This document shows positions 20,259 through 27,799 of a DNA stretch of 47,977 nucleotides, piece by piece. The position numbers were made by a program, and so were the translations under genes. Location of the stretch: the IMG/VR virus record IMGVR_UViG_3300010885_043431, positions 1 through 47,977 of that record; one strand, written 5' to 3'. Origin of the DNA: a virus. The stretch's first letter is position 1, and each line of letters begins with the position of its first letter. The notes under the pieces are model-generated. The model searched no databases. It was not told the DNA's origin and saw only the letters and a program-made list of their open reading frames with translations.

Positions 20259-21365
20259 TTACTCTACCTCGTCCCAAATAAGGCTCTCAACCTCAGCCAT
20301 TTTGGAGTCGTCAATGCTGAGGAGGATGGCGGCAAGCTCGTCGTCGATGAGCGGGGTCTCATCTCCAAGCGCCAGGCCATCCTCCGTGGCTGTCACGACC
20401 GAAAACATGCCATCCTCGGACATGTTCTGGCCACCGTGACGCCACTTCGTGGTATTCATGATTAGGTCCTTTAGGACCGCGCAAACTCCCTCGGTGCGAG
20501 GACCGAAGCGCTTGCGGTTGTCGCGCACGCAGGCGCGGAAGGGGTGCGGCTTCTTAGCGTAGTACTGCATAAGCCCGCGAAGTCTTGCCTTGTTCTGGGG
20601 GGTGACCTGCTTGTAGTTGATGCCGGGCTTGCCAACCTCGGCAAGGATGATCTCCACGGCCTCGTCAACGCGACCTACGATAATTGCCTCTCGACGCTTG
20701 TGGGCATCGTGAATAGACTCGCTCATTTGCATTTCCTTTCCCGAAAACGGGTGGTTCCTCGGCAACAGATCATTATCATCGCTGTAATCCGGGTTATCGG
20801 GTGCTCCATATTCAAGGATGTGCAGGAATGCAGCAACACGAGAAAGCGCCCACTGATTTTTGCTCAGATCTATTTCTGAATTCATAGGGTAGGCTTCCCA
20901 GCCGCGCCAATAAACTTTCTTGAGTGTTTCCATGTCAACCATGTACTTCCACTCGCTTGGATTGTCTGGGAGCATGCCCTGAATGCTTTTGGAAGCATCT
21001 TCCGAAAGCTCGCCATCCCCTGAGGAATACTCGGACATGTTTAGACGCTTCATCTGAGCCACTTTTACAGCGCTCCAGCTAGCACCTGCATCCCCACCCC
21101 AAGCCTGCCAGGCGACATAGCCTGGCGTCTCCTTGCCAGCAGCACCCCAGTTTGGCTTTCTATCAACCGAGTGTCGGCGGAAAAAGCTGTACATTCGCTT
21201 GACGTGATCTGGCGTCAGCTCTGTACCTGCAGCAATTTTTCTGGCGCGAGAGAGCGTAGCAGGCTCAAATCCGCTTCCAGCTTTGCCGTCGGCAACGAGC
21301 TTGATGCCTCTTTTAGCAGCACTACGAACACCGGCCGGGGGCACGAGATTAATCTTCTCAGCCAT
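20259..21365 (-). CDS. Conserved phage protein with AWGGDAG motif, 368 aa
   Basis: The N-terminal 100 residues (VRSAAKRGIKLVADGK ... LSRARKIAAGTELTPDHVKRMYSFFRRHSVD ... VAWQAWGGDAG) form a module I have seen at the start of large phage structural or morphogenesis proteins. Its function is not established to my knowledge. The middle is helical and acidic (WKYMVDMETLKKVYWRGW). A second helical module at residues 215-310 has VDEAVEIILAEVGKPG and FRACVRDNRKRFGPRTEGVCAVLKDL with two cysteines. The ATG overlaps the upstream gene's end by 8 bases. Confidence 0.72.
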   Translation of the reverse strand: MAEKINLVPPAGVRSAAKRGIKLVADGKAGSGFEPATLSRARKIAAGTELTPDHVKRMYSFFRRHSVDRKPNWGAAGKETPGYVAWQAWGGDAGASWSAVKVAQMKRLNMSEYSSGDGELSEDASKSIQGMLPDNPSEWKYMVDMETLKKVYWRGWEAYPMNSEIDLSKNQWALSRVAAFLHILEYGAPDNPDYSDDNDLLPRNHPFSGKEMQMSESIHDAHKRREAIIVGRVDEAVEIILAEVGKPGINYKQVTPQNKARLRGLMQYYAKKPHPFRACVRDNRKRFGPRTEGVCAVLKDLIMNTTKWRHGGQNMSEDGMFSVVTATEDGLALGDETPLIDDELAAILLSIDDSKMAEVESLIWDEVE

Positions 21366-21660
21366 TTGGCACGATGTCCTTTAGTGCATGGGGTGCGGGG
21401 GCAAAGAGCCATCTACAGTTGGGACACTTGTAGACGGGACTTGTTTCAAAAATGAACTCCTCGATCTGGCCGAGGGGGACGTAGCTAAGAATATCGTGGA
21501 GCTTCTTGCAACGCGGGCAGCGCATGCAACGACCCTCAATAATGGGCCTCTGCTTTTTAATACGCACGATGCCAGAAGGGTGCTGCTCCACCACAGTTAT
21601 TTTCGTGCCTCCAAGGATCATATGCAAGGTTCTATATCGCACAAGACATTCAATCGACAT
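21358..21660 (-). CDS. Zinc-ribbon protein, 100 aa
   Basis: Two CxxC knuckles (CPRCKK near residue 48 and CPNCRW near residue 79), with a further GRCMRC just ahead of the first, indicate a zinc ribbon. The N-terminal 40 residues are basic and beta-like. Partner unknown. It is the first gene of the left minus-strand block, and only 22 bases separate its start from the divergent gene at 21683. Any promoter for the block must lie inside that neighbour. Confidence 0.7.
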   Translation of the reverse strand: MSIECLVRYRTLHMILGGTKITVVEQHPSGIVRIKKQRPIIEGRCMRCPRCKKLHDILSYVPLGQIEEFIFETSPVYKCPNCRWLFAPAPHALKDIVPNG

Positions 21661-21682
21661 ACGTTTTTGTCATTGTTTGTGT

Positions 21683-22498
21683 GTGATCGGAACCTACCTC
21701 GTATCAAAGAACCTCTCTGTCTCTCAGCTTTGCTTTGCTGCTTCGGCAATGGAAGCTGAGGCTGCGCTTGTTGAAGCCAGGACAACTGGCTCACTCGGCA
21801 CGATCAAAGACTTCAACGAAAAGAACTGGCTTGCTCTTCGCGGGCATCTTGACTGCAACGTGATGTCGCCGACAAGAAAGGTGCTGCTGGCGAGCAGGCA
21901 GTATGCCGTGCGGCTGATGGACTGGGCTGATAGCTCGGGGGCTAACTCGATTGTGATCGATGCCGGGTTCTGTCCCAGCACAGAGCACGACAGGGCTAGG
22001 CTACTGACCTCGTCCCTGCGCTCTATTTCCAGGCAGTCCACGAGCGGTGCAAGTCTGCTCATTGAGAACGGTTGCGGACATGACACCGGTTCCATGTCGA
22101 TTATTCGTCACGCAATCGACATGGCGGGCGACGATCGCTTCGGAATCCACTTGAACCTCACAAGGGCATTTGCCTTTGGTTACACACTTGAGGATCTTTA
22201 CAACATCGACACGCAATTTGTTCGTTCAGTTCAGATATCGCTGCCCGAACAAACTATGACCTCGGGTTGCGGGAAGATGATTACCGCAAACCTTGAGAGT
22301 TGTCACTGGAGCCCGGGCGAGATTCAGAAGCTAACCCAGCACTTCAGCAACCTACCAATCATCATCCGAAGCACGGATGTTCATGACTGGGCCCTGATCG
22401 AATCAGGTAATTGGGCTGGTATTTCCGTCTTCCGAGATAACAATCTCGCCATTGGCGACAGCAAGAACAACAGCCTGGGCGAGGTTGAACGCTCCTAG
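21683..22498 (+). CDS. Endonuclease-IV-like TIM-barrel protein
   Basis: 271 aa from a GTG giving MIGTYLVSKNLS. That is the first barrel strand in the AP-endonuclease-2/xylose-isomerase-like superfamily. Further family features are SLLIENGCGHDTGSMS (residues 130-145; strand with Glu-Asn), then DRFGIHLNLTRAFAFGYTLEDL (residues 157-178). In endonuclease IV the last segment reads GxCxDTCHxxAAGYD, so the usual Asp and His metal ligands are replaced here by Asn and Arg. Metal chemistry may therefore be altered or lost. No Shine-Dalgarno sequence is visible. It is the only plus gene amid minus genes, and its last 96 bases overlap the HTH gene on the other strand. Confidence 0.68.
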   Translation: MIGTYLVSKNLSVSQLCFAASAMEAEAALVEARTTGSLGTIKDFNEKNWLALRGHLDCNVMSPTRKVLLASRQYAVRLMDWADSSGANSIVIDAGFCPSTEHDRARLLTSSLRSISRQSTSGASLLIENGCGHDTGSMSIIRHAIDMAGDDRFGIHLNLTRAFAFGYTLEDLYNIDTQFVRSVQISLPEQTMTSGCGKMITANLESCHWSPGEIQKLTQHFSNLPIIIRSTDVHDWALIESGNWAGISVFRDNNLAIGDSKNNSLGEVERS

Positions 22499-22630
22499 CT
22501 TGCGCTTTGCGCGCTCCACGTCCTTGCGGATTGTGACGTAGGAATAGCTAAGGTCTACGGCAACCTCGCAGAGATTGAAACCATTCGCGTGTGCGCAGAG
22601 AATCTTTCTCTGTCGTTCTGTTAAGACCAT
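22403..22630 (-). CDS. LuxR-type helix-turn-helix protein, 75 aa
   Basis: Almost nothing but a GerE/LuxR DNA-binding domain: LTERQRKILCAHANGFNLCEVA, then DLSYSYVTIRKDVERAKRKLGAFNLAQAVVLA. No receiver or ligand domain. The ATG overlaps the glycosyltransferase stop (ATGA), so it is the last gene of that operon. A stand-alone HTH of this kind could be the phage's own transcription regulator. Its 3' part is antisense to the end of the TIM-barrel gene. Confidence 0.8.
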   Translation of the reverse strand: MVLTERQRKILCAHANGFNLCEVAVDLSYSYVTIRKDVERAKRKLGAFNLAQAVVLAVANGEIVISEDGNTSPIT

Positions 22631-23751
22631 CAAGGCTTTACCGAATGCTTGGCACTTTCAGCCGTTTCGCTGAAGAGCTCAATCCAATCCTTGGCAACGA
22701 GATCCCAGCTTCTGGACTCAGCAAACGCGCGGCCACGGCGCCGAAGATCAGCAACAAGATCGCGATCGTTGAGTGTTGAACGAGCTGCTCGTACATACTT
22801 TTCTACATCCCATGGTAGCGAAACAACAACTGCTACGTCGGAAAACTCACTCTTCAAGCAATCAGCGTCCGTAATGATCGGGATATTCCCTGCTGCTGCT
22901 GCCTCGATCACCGTGATGCAACCGGTCTCTGTGGGAGACATCGGATCGCACGGATACAGCAGCGCATCGCACTTACTGTGCAGTTTTGCAAGATCCTGCT
23001 GTCCGATCCGGCCGTGGTAGATAATGCCCTCCTGGTCGATCATGCCCTCGATGTCAAGAGCCATCTCGCCGACCTCTCCGTGAGCAAAGCGGGCCTGGCC
23101 AACAAAGCTTTCGATTCCGTAGGCCACGTGAAGGTATGCCTCTGGAAATTCCTTGCGGATAACATCCCAGGAGCGCAGAAGGTGAACAAGGCCACGATCT
23201 GGCGACGATGCGTAGAGGAACTGAATGGGGGCATTCAGCATAGACTCCGGCGTGCGCACGTCAAACAGATCAATGTTGACGCAGTTTGGCATAACAGAAA
23301 TATTTCGCATGTTGCCGGATGCCTGTGTCGCCATGAAGTTGGCGTGCCACTCTGAGAGTGCAACCCAACAATCCGGGGCAAGGATTGCCTCTGGGTCATT
23401 TGTCATGAAGTGTGCAACCTGCATTCCGCAAAGCGCTGCCTTCACGTTTTCACGAACGCCCGGCACAAGGAAGATCTCGGGAGACTCCCACGAAAGCACT
23501 GCGTCATACTCAAACGATGTGAGCATTGGCAGAGCCATGTCTGTGGTCATGTAGGTCGTTGACCCACCGTTTTCCCTGGCGTATGTAGCGGATGTTTCAC
23601 GAGGAACAAAGAGGTGAACCTCATGCCCCAGGTCTGCCCAGCACTCAGACAGTCGAACAGCCGCGGTTTCTCTTCCCCCAAGACCCTTACTGATGGTCTC
23701 GGGACCGATGTCTCCCCAGCTGTCGCCCTCTAGATATACGCCGATCTTCAA
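22630..23751 (-). CDS. GT4-family glycosyltransferase
   Basis: 373 aa. I chose the TTG at 23751 (MKIGVYLEGDSWGD) because AAAGGGGG lies at ideal distance. The GT-B fold has the N-terminal GLGGRETAAVRLSECWADLGHEVHLF and the C-terminal PIQFLYASSPDRGLVHLLRSW, then IYHGRIGQQDLAKLHSKCDALLYPCD and PTETGCITVIEAAAAGNIPII. The last is the sugar-nucleotide Glu motif (E-x7-E equivalent: TETGCITVIEAAA). It retains the donor-site features expected of an active enzyme. An acceptor cannot be named. It lies in one operon with a methyltransferase. Confidence 0.88.
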   Translation of the reverse strand: MKIGVYLEGDSWGDIGPETISKGLGGRETAAVRLSECWADLGHEVHLFVPRETSATYARENGGSTTYMTTDMALPMLTSFEYDAVLSWESPEIFLVPGVRENVKAALCGMQVAHFMTNDPEAILAPDCWVALSEWHANFMATQASGNMRNISVMPNCVNIDLFDVRTPESMLNAPIQFLYASSPDRGLVHLLRSWDVIRKEFPEAYLHVAYGIESFVGQARFAHGEVGEMALDIEGMIDQEGIIYHGRIGQQDLAKLHSKCDALLYPCDPMSPTETGCITVIEAAAAGNIPIITDADCLKSEFSDVAVVVSLPWDVEKYVRAARSTLNDRDLVADLRRRGRAFAESRSWDLVAKDWIELFSETAESAKHSVKP

Positions 23752-23759
23752 AGTGCCCC

Positions 23760-23777
23760 CTTTGCTAATTAGCAAAG
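23760..23777. promoter_or_regulatory. 18-bp perfect palindrome
   Basis: CTTTGCTAATTAGCAAAG is its own reverse complement. It lies 8 bases upstream of the TTG start of the glycosyltransferase gene, overlapping the site region in the 44-base gap after the methyltransferase gene. It could be an operator or an mRNA hairpin that limits translation. No T-tract follows, so a terminator is unlikely. Confidence 0.55.
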
Positions 23778-23795
23778 TGTGACATATGGATCGGA

Positions 23796-24338
23796 CTAGC
23801 TGGCTTTAGCCTTGACCACTCTCTTGGCAAGAATGAAGAAACCAGTCTCGGCCCACCAGCCGTAATCTTTTTCATGCCACTCATCAACTTCCCAGCCAGT
23901 TCTTTTTAGCAAATCGCGCAGGTAGTCTTCTGTGCAGTAGTGAACATGTGGACTACCGGCTGCCAAGGCCTCTTCGGGATTGTCCATAAAACGCTTGTCC
24001 TGAGGGACCGTGATAAGCAAGTTCTTGCCAACGCGCCTAGCCTCGTTGTAGGCATGCGTGGCCTCGTCTGGAAGCAGGTGCTCTGTGACCTCGGCCATCA
24101 TGACAAGATCAAACTCGCTTGCCTTAAACGGCCACTTCTCGCTGCCAGCATCGAAGTAGAAGTCGGCGTGAATGGCGTAGTCAAGAGCCCCATCCCACTT
24201 GTATCGATCAACCGTTGTGATGCGATCGCCAAAGTGCGCCTTGTTGCCGCCCGGATCATTGTTGATCCCAACCTCTAGAATCTTGCCGGGGAATCGATCC
24301 CCAACTTGATGCTGATAACTAAAGCGCTCAGTGGTCAT
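23796..24338 (-). CDS. SAM-dependent methyltransferase, class I
   Basis: 180 aa. The GKILEVGINNDPGG segment near residue 18 is motif I (the glycine-rich SAM loop). TTVDRYKWDGALDYAIHADFYF carries the acidic residue after strand 2. FDLVMMAEVTEHLLPDEATHAYNEARRVGKNLLITVPQ is the motif IV/V region typical of the Methyltransf_11/23 group. The end, GWEVDEWHEKDYGWWAETGFFILAKR, completes the Rossmann-like fold. The substrate is unknown. Co-operonic with a GT4, so glycan or secondary-modified base methylation is a possibility. Confidence 0.85.
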   Translation of the reverse strand: MTTERFSYQHQVGDRFPGKILEVGINNDPGGNKAHFGDRITTVDRYKWDGALDYAIHADFYFDAGSEKWPFKASEFDLVMMAEVTEHLLPDEATHAYNEARRVGKNLLITVPQDKRFMDNPEEALAAGSPHVHYCTEDYLRDLLKRTGWEVDEWHEKDYGWWAETGFFILAKRVVKAKAS

Positions 24339-24444
24339 CTTGTTTTCCTGTCGTGAGTTTGCACTTGGGGCACTTGAAGATGCCCGTCTTGATGTTCAGT
24401 GTAGCGAGTTCACTGCCACACCGTGGACACGTTAATTTTGCCAC
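24328..24444 (-). CDS. 38-aa zinc-ribbon microprotein
   Basis: A GTG start overlaps the TAG of the upstream gene, and the TGA overlaps the start of the methyltransferase gene. The product has CPRCGSELA near residues 6-14 and CPKCKLTT near residues 25-32. That is a complete four-cysteine zinc ribbon and nearly the whole protein. Perfect fit between two coupled genes supports it being real despite its size. Confidence 0.72.
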   Translation of the reverse strand: MAKLTCPRCGSELATLNIKTGIFKCPKCKLTTGKQDDH

Positions 24445-24653
24445 TACTGGCTGGGCGAAAGTGCGTCACGAGCAATCGAGCGGATGTCCTGAAGGCCATC
24501 ACGGCCGTAATACAGCCCAAGTTTGCGACCCTGAAACCCAGAAAGCTTGTGTAAAGCAATCTTGTAGGTCTCAACTTCTTCTTGAAGTTCCTGAACACGA
24601 TTCTCAAGGTCAATACACTTGCAAGAATCTACCGAACAATCACAGCCAGCCAT
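24444..24653 (-). CDS. Small coiled-coil protein with N-terminal Cys cluster, 69 aa
   Basis: CDCSVDSCKC at residues 4-13 is a dense cysteine group. It is followed by a heptad-like helix, IDLENRVQELQEEVETYKIALHKL. The C-terminus is GLYYGRDGLQDIRSIARDAL. Function not recognised. It is coupled at both ends to its neighbours. Confidence 0.68.
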   Translation of the reverse strand: MAGCDCSVDSCKCIDLENRVQELQEEVETYKIALHKLSGFQGRKLGLYYGRDGLQDIRSIARDALSPSQ

Positions 24654-25027
24654 TACGACTCCTTCTCGTTATCGAAGTACCTGGCAAGCAAATCTTCCGG
24701 CTCTTGTCCTGGCCCCACATATCCAATGAACGTATGTTCCTGTTGTGGGTGAAAAAAGAAGCCGTCATAGCCATGAACCAGGCCACACACGTCAGAAATA
24801 CCGTTTTCCCAGCGAACTAGCGACCAGAAAACGACAGGCAGCGAAGATGCAGGGGTTTCACAGGAGATGCATGCGGCGAAAACAGCCTTCCAGCCGGGAT
24901 CAGCGGGCGTAAACCCCTGAATCTTGGCACGATTTTCGCGCTTTTCTTTTACCTGTGAAGCCTCAGGGGTAAAGATAATGAACGGAATCTCTCCGGTCTT
25001 CTTACCCTTTTTTCGCTTCTTTGCCAT
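24653..25027 (-). CDS. Hypothetical protein, basic N-terminus, 124 aa
   Basis: From the ATG at 25027, MAKKRKKGKKTGEIPFIIF, a run of lysines suited to nucleic-acid or acidic-surface contact. The rest has FAACISCETPASSLPVVFWSLVRWENG and a KHGYDGFFF-type turn (VHGYDGFFFHPQQ). The GGAGG sequence upstream is further from the ATG than usual. Not recognised. Confidence 0.65.
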   Translation of the reverse strand: MAKKRKKGKKTGEIPFIIFTPEASQVKEKRENRAKIQGFTPADPGWKAVFAACISCETPASSLPVVFWSLVRWENGISDVCGLVHGYDGFFFHPQQEHTFIGYVGPGQEPEDLLARYFDNEKES

Positions 25028-25105
25028 GGCTTTGAGTGTAGCCCTCCAAGTGGGAACACAAAGGTAGCAAAGTGGCTGGCGCACAGATCAAAAGTGTGCT
25101 TAGAG

Positions 25106-25145
25106 GACGGCCCCCACCGGGATTAGAACCACAGCAGGGGCCGTC
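25106..25145 (-). terminator. Hairpin downstream of the lysozyme gene
   Basis: A 9-bp stem, GACGGCCCC with GGGGCCGTC, around a 22-base loop. It lies just after the stop of the minus-strand lysozyme gene. No clear U-tract follows on that strand, so termination is uncertain. The loop contains GGTTCTAATCCCGG on the minus strand, which resembles the T-arm of a tRNA gene. Confidence 0.4.
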
Positions 25146-25150
25146 AGGTG

Positions 25151-25687
25151 TCAGCTTACGCCAGTGAGACGTGCACAGGTCCAGTCAGACCAACCACGAG
25201 TCTGCCAGAAGTAGTAGGCGATGCGAGTGTTCCACACAGGGTCGTAGATATTCGCCCCTCGACGCCAGCCTTCACTATTCCAGCGACGATTGATCTGAAA
25301 GATGCCATGGTCATCAGTCCGACTAACAGCCGTGACATTCCATGTATCCCCAGTCTCACATCGAGCAATACGAATAGCGTTGTCGTATTGACCGGCTGGA
25401 CCAAACTGGCGCCTGATGACGCATTTGATTTCCCACTCAGACCAACTTCGCCCCTTTTTATTGCAGTCATACATCTTCTGTACATTCGCCCCGTACTTGT
25501 AGGGGTCAGGTAGAGGGATGTCCTTCGCTAAAGCGAAAGGTGCTGCAACAAAGGTTGAAACAAGAACTAGCAGGAATATTCTCCTACTTACCTTTGCTTT
25601 GTAAGAAAAGGGTAGCACGCCCGACGGACGGCTAGCGTGGGATAGCGCACGCGTAACACGCGCTAATGTGAGTTGAAACTTAATCAA
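25151..25687 (-). CDS. Secreted lysozyme/transglycosylase-like wall enzyme
   Basis: 178 aa from a TTG preceded by GAGGAG at 4 bases. The first 37 residues are basic, then RRIFLLVLVSTFVAAPFALA forms a signal peptide or anchor. The catalytic-type domain has DNAIRIARCETGDTWNVTAVSRT, where the Glu after Cys is the candidate acid, then DHGIFQINRRWN and NTRIAYYFWQTRGWSDWTCA. This is the lysozyme-like (SLT/Rpf) signature common in actinobacterial phages. The leader before the signal segment is unusually long. It probably attacks host peptidoglycan. Confidence 0.82.
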   Translation of the reverse strand: MIKFQLTLARVTRALSHASRPSGVLPFSYKAKVSRRIFLLVLVSTFVAAPFALAKDIPLPDPYKYGANVQKMYDCNKKGRSWSEWEIKCVIRRQFGPAGQYDNAIRIARCETGDTWNVTAVSRTDDHGIFQINRRWNSEGWRRGANIYDPVWNTRIAYYFWQTRGWSDWTCARLTGVS

Positions 25688-25797
25688 TTGATCTCCTCTC
25701 GTGAACAAAGATAGCGTATGAGTGGTTTTCAGATGTGACTCATTGCCCATGGCCGCTGCGCATGTCACACTTAGAAAGAACCACGAAAGGGAAATGC

Positions 25798-26055
25798 ATG
25801 TTCTCGATCTCGCTAGAAAGTGTCAAGTATCGCGTCCTCGACGCAGCCATGGGCGACGGTAGTCCCATGAAAGTTTTGGTGTTTGACGACATCAATCCGG
25901 CACTGGGTGAGAACGGCCCACCGATCCTTCGGCTGAGCATTCCTCTTGATGAAGCTTCGGCTCGCAATCTCGGCTCGATGCTCAAGGGTGAGCGCGTGAT
26001 CGAGATGGCTCGCTCTGAGATCATCATCCCGGAAATCCTAAAAAGCCCTGAGTGA
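25798..26055 (+). CDS. Hypothetical protein, 85 aa
   Basis: ATG at 25798 after GAAAGGG. A compact alpha/beta protein with VLVFDDINPALGENGPPILRLSIPL, then SARNLGSMLKGERVIEMA. Not recognised. It is the first gene of the short plus-strand operon that runs to 28475, divergent from the lysozyme gene. Confidence 0.65.
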   Translation: MFSISLESVKYRVLDAAMGDGSPMKVLVFDDINPALGENGPPILRLSIPLDEASARNLGSMLKGERVIEMARSEIIIPEILKSPE

Positions 26056-26354
26056 ATGATGACCCCCCCTACAAGCCTTCTGTCATTCAGGCGTCGGTCA
26101 ACTCGTGCTATCGATCCGGCTGGCCTCACCCGGACGACATCGTCAGACTTGAAGACCGATTTGAAGGGGAGGCCAATGAGGACTATGCGGCACGACTGTC
26201 CGATCTCCGGGAAGCGCACCGCATAATCATGGTCAAGGTTGTCACAGACGCGCTGGTGGACGACAAGCTCAATCATCTGTTCAAGCTTGGTCCGCTAGCT
26301 GCTACGAACTTCAATCAAGCGATGTACATTCTCGGCTATCACCAGGAGCGCTAA
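26052..26354 (+). CDS. Hypothetical protein, 100 aa
   Basis: A GTG overlaps the upstream TGA (GTGA), giving MNDDPPYKPSVIQAS. Two helical stretches (RLEDRFEGEANEDYAARLSD and REAHRIIMVKVVTDALVDDK). No known motif. The end overlaps the next ATG by one base. Confidence 0.63.
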   Translation: MNDDPPYKPSVIQASVNSCYRSGWPHPDDIVRLEDRFEGEANEDYAARLSDLREAHRIIMVKVVTDALVDDKLNHLFKLGPLAATNFNQAMYILGYHQER

Positions 26355-26629
26355 TGAACCTGAAGACAAAGACAGCAGTAGACCCTCGCCTCTCTCGTGT
26401 CGTGCATGGCCCTACAAACCTTACGGCGCCATCCAACATCGAGGTCAGCGAAGACAACAAGGGGAAGTTTGTCAATGACTGGGCTACCTTCTCACAGGCA
26501 CTCCTGTGGATCATCCAGAACTCAACCGACCACAACTGCGCGAACGTCGCGCTTGAAGCCCTTCGTGGCTCAGAACTCATTGACTCACGTACAGACGACG
26601 GAGGAGATGACGATGAACAAGTTACTTGA
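26354..26629 (+). CDS. Hypothetical protein, 91 aa
   Basis: MNLKTKTAVDPRLSR is basic at the start. The middle, KFVNDWATFSQALLWIIQNS, is amphipathic helix. The C-terminus is acidic (DDGGDDDEQ). Coupled to the neighbours on both sides. Function unknown. Confidence 0.63.
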   Translation: MNLKTKTAVDPRLSRVVHGPTNLTAPSNIEVSEDNKGKFVNDWATFSQALLWIIQNSTDHNCANVALEALRGSELIDSRTDDGGDDDEQVT

Positions 26630-26843
26630 AAAAATCTGGTATCGTAAAAGATATCCACAGCAAGAGGTCATTGTTGACAACTCTGCGCGTTGCCTAATCT
26701 GCTTTGATCAAATCTTTGCCGGTAAGACGGGAAAGGTCTCCTGCACATGTGGAAACCTGACTATCTCCGGTGGAGCTAAGAAGCGCATCCGCGAGTTTGA
26801 GACTGACCTCTGGGCTGAGACCAGTGGGATAAAAGGGAAGTAG
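26613..26843 (+). CDS. Zinc-ribbon-type protein, 76 aa
   Basis: I chose the ATG at 26613 because GGAGGAG lies 6 bases ahead. It overlaps the preceding gene by 17 bases. Cysteines occur as CLICFDQIF and CTCGNLTI, a four-Cys set for one zinc. The N-terminus is basic (KLLEKIWYRKRYPQQ). Confidence 0.65.
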   Translation: MNKLLEKIWYRKRYPQQEVIVDNSARCLICFDQIFAGKTGKVSCTCGNLTISGGAKKRIREFETDLWAETSGIKGK

Positions 26844-26847
26844 GGGC

Positions 26848-27051
26848 ATGTCGACAAAGAATCGCAAGCACAGTGGCCGCAAGCGGCCGTCGGGTGAGCT
26901 CGTGAGGCTTAACTTGCGCAAATTTGAAAAGATGATTGCCCTTTCGGGCAGTCGTGGATATCAGGCGATCCCACACATCGACTCTCGCTACTACCCGAAG
27001 ATCGTTATCAACCCGAAGAAGCGTCGTGAGGTATGGGAAGAGGAGTCGTGA
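26848..27051 (+). CDS. Basic small protein, 67 aa
   Basis: Starts MSTKNRKHSGRKRPSGELVRL, highly positive. The C-terminal part has DSRYYPKIVINPKKRREVW. It could bind nucleic acid, but no fold was recognised. It overlaps the next gene by 4 bases (GTGA). Confidence 0.62.
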   Translation: MSTKNRKHSGRKRPSGELVRLNLRKFEKMIALSGSRGYQAIPHIDSRYYPKIVINPKKRREVWEEES

Positions 27052-27254
27052 GCAATCAGCCCGACATTCTTAAAGCCGCTCAGACAGAGCGTGATCGACT
27101 TACGATGGTTTTGGATGAGGTTTACGAGCAGCGCGATCACTATCGGCGCAGTCTGACTTTGATTCATGAGGCATTTCCCGATAACGTTGAGCTTAGAGAG
27201 ATGACCACCCGTGCCCTAGGGCATACTTTTCCCATTCAAATGAGGAACATGTAA
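27048..27254 (+). CDS. Helical small protein, 68 aa
   Basis: GTG start overlapping the previous stop, after GAAGAGGAG. A continuous helix (LKAAQTERDRLTMVLDEVYEQRDHYRRSL) suggests a coiled coil. Function unknown. Confidence 0.62.
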   Translation: MSNQPDILKAAQTERDRLTMVLDEVYEQRDHYRRSLTLIHEAFPDNVELREMTTRALGHTFPIQMRNM

Positions 27255-27316
27255 TGAGCCCCACGGCTTACATGCGCTATCTTCTTGCAAGATGGAAACG
27301 GAGACGCGGACTATGA
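27254..27316 (+). CDS. Possible 20-aa leader-like ORF
   Basis: ATG overlaps the previous TAA, and its TGA overlaps the next ATG, filling the gap exactly. Product starts MSPTAYMRYLLARWK and ends in RRRGL. It may be a real microprotein or a coupling ORF that carries ribosomes to the 98-aa gene. Only the fit at both ends supports it. Confidence 0.42.
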   Translation: MSPTAYMRYLLARWKRRRGL

Positions 27317-27609
27317 GTATTCGTGAGGCAATCATCAGCGCAATCAACTCAGCAGACGATGCTGTTCGCGCCTATGGAACTGGCCCAGGCGAGATGCCCG
27401 AGCTGTACGCTAACTCGATCCTCGCCCGCGTGAGTGAGTTGAGTGGTGCTGAGGATGTGGAAAGCATGCTTAGCGACAACGCACGCTACCGTCGCGCTCT
27501 TGAGTACATTGCAAACGCGCCGGTTTCAACCGAGACCGAGATTGTCCTGCAGGGGCGAGCCATGATCGGTCTTCTACACAAGGGGACAGATAGTGGTGAG
27601 GACGAGTAA
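27313..27609 (+). CDS. Hypothetical acidic protein, 98 aa
   Basis: ATG at 27313 follows GGAGACGCGG. IREAIISAINSADDAVRAYG and ANSILARVSELSGAEDVESML are helices. YRRALEYIANAPVS and an acidic tail follow. No domain recognised. Confidence 0.63.
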   Translation: MSIREAIISAINSADDAVRAYGTGPGEMPELYANSILARVSELSGAEDVESMLSDNARYRRALEYIANAPVSTETEIVLQGRAMIGLLHKGTDSGEDE

Positions 27610-27799
27610 GACGCTCAACGCTGTGGTGCGCGCTTCTGTTGCGTGCCCCAAGTGCGATGAGATCCTTGAGTCTGTTGGTCCTGACGATCGAACTGTCTGC
27701 TCTTGTGGGGAGAGTTGGGTCATGGGCAACAAGTCACTCAAGGGACACAACACGTCCATCCTGAGGGAATGCGGCGGCCAACTTTACTGGGAGTTCTAA
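27593..27799 (+). CDS. Zinc-ribbon protein, 68 aa
   Basis: A GTG start (27593, or GTG at 27596). CPKCDEILES at residues 18-27 and CSCGESWVM at residues 36-44 form a C4 ribbon. The remainder, HNTSILRECGGQLYW, contains one more Cys. Likely RNA-, DNA- or protein-binding by analogy with phage zinc ribbons. Confidence 0.65.
   Translation: MVRTSKTLNAVVRASVACPKCDEILESVGPDDRTVCSCGESWVMGNKSLKGHNTSILRECGGQLYWEF

Noticed and set aside
24410-24613. 67-aa minus frame over the coiled-coil gene
   Set aside because: It is an alternative frame with no ribosome site; the coupled 69-aa and 38-aa genes explain the region better.
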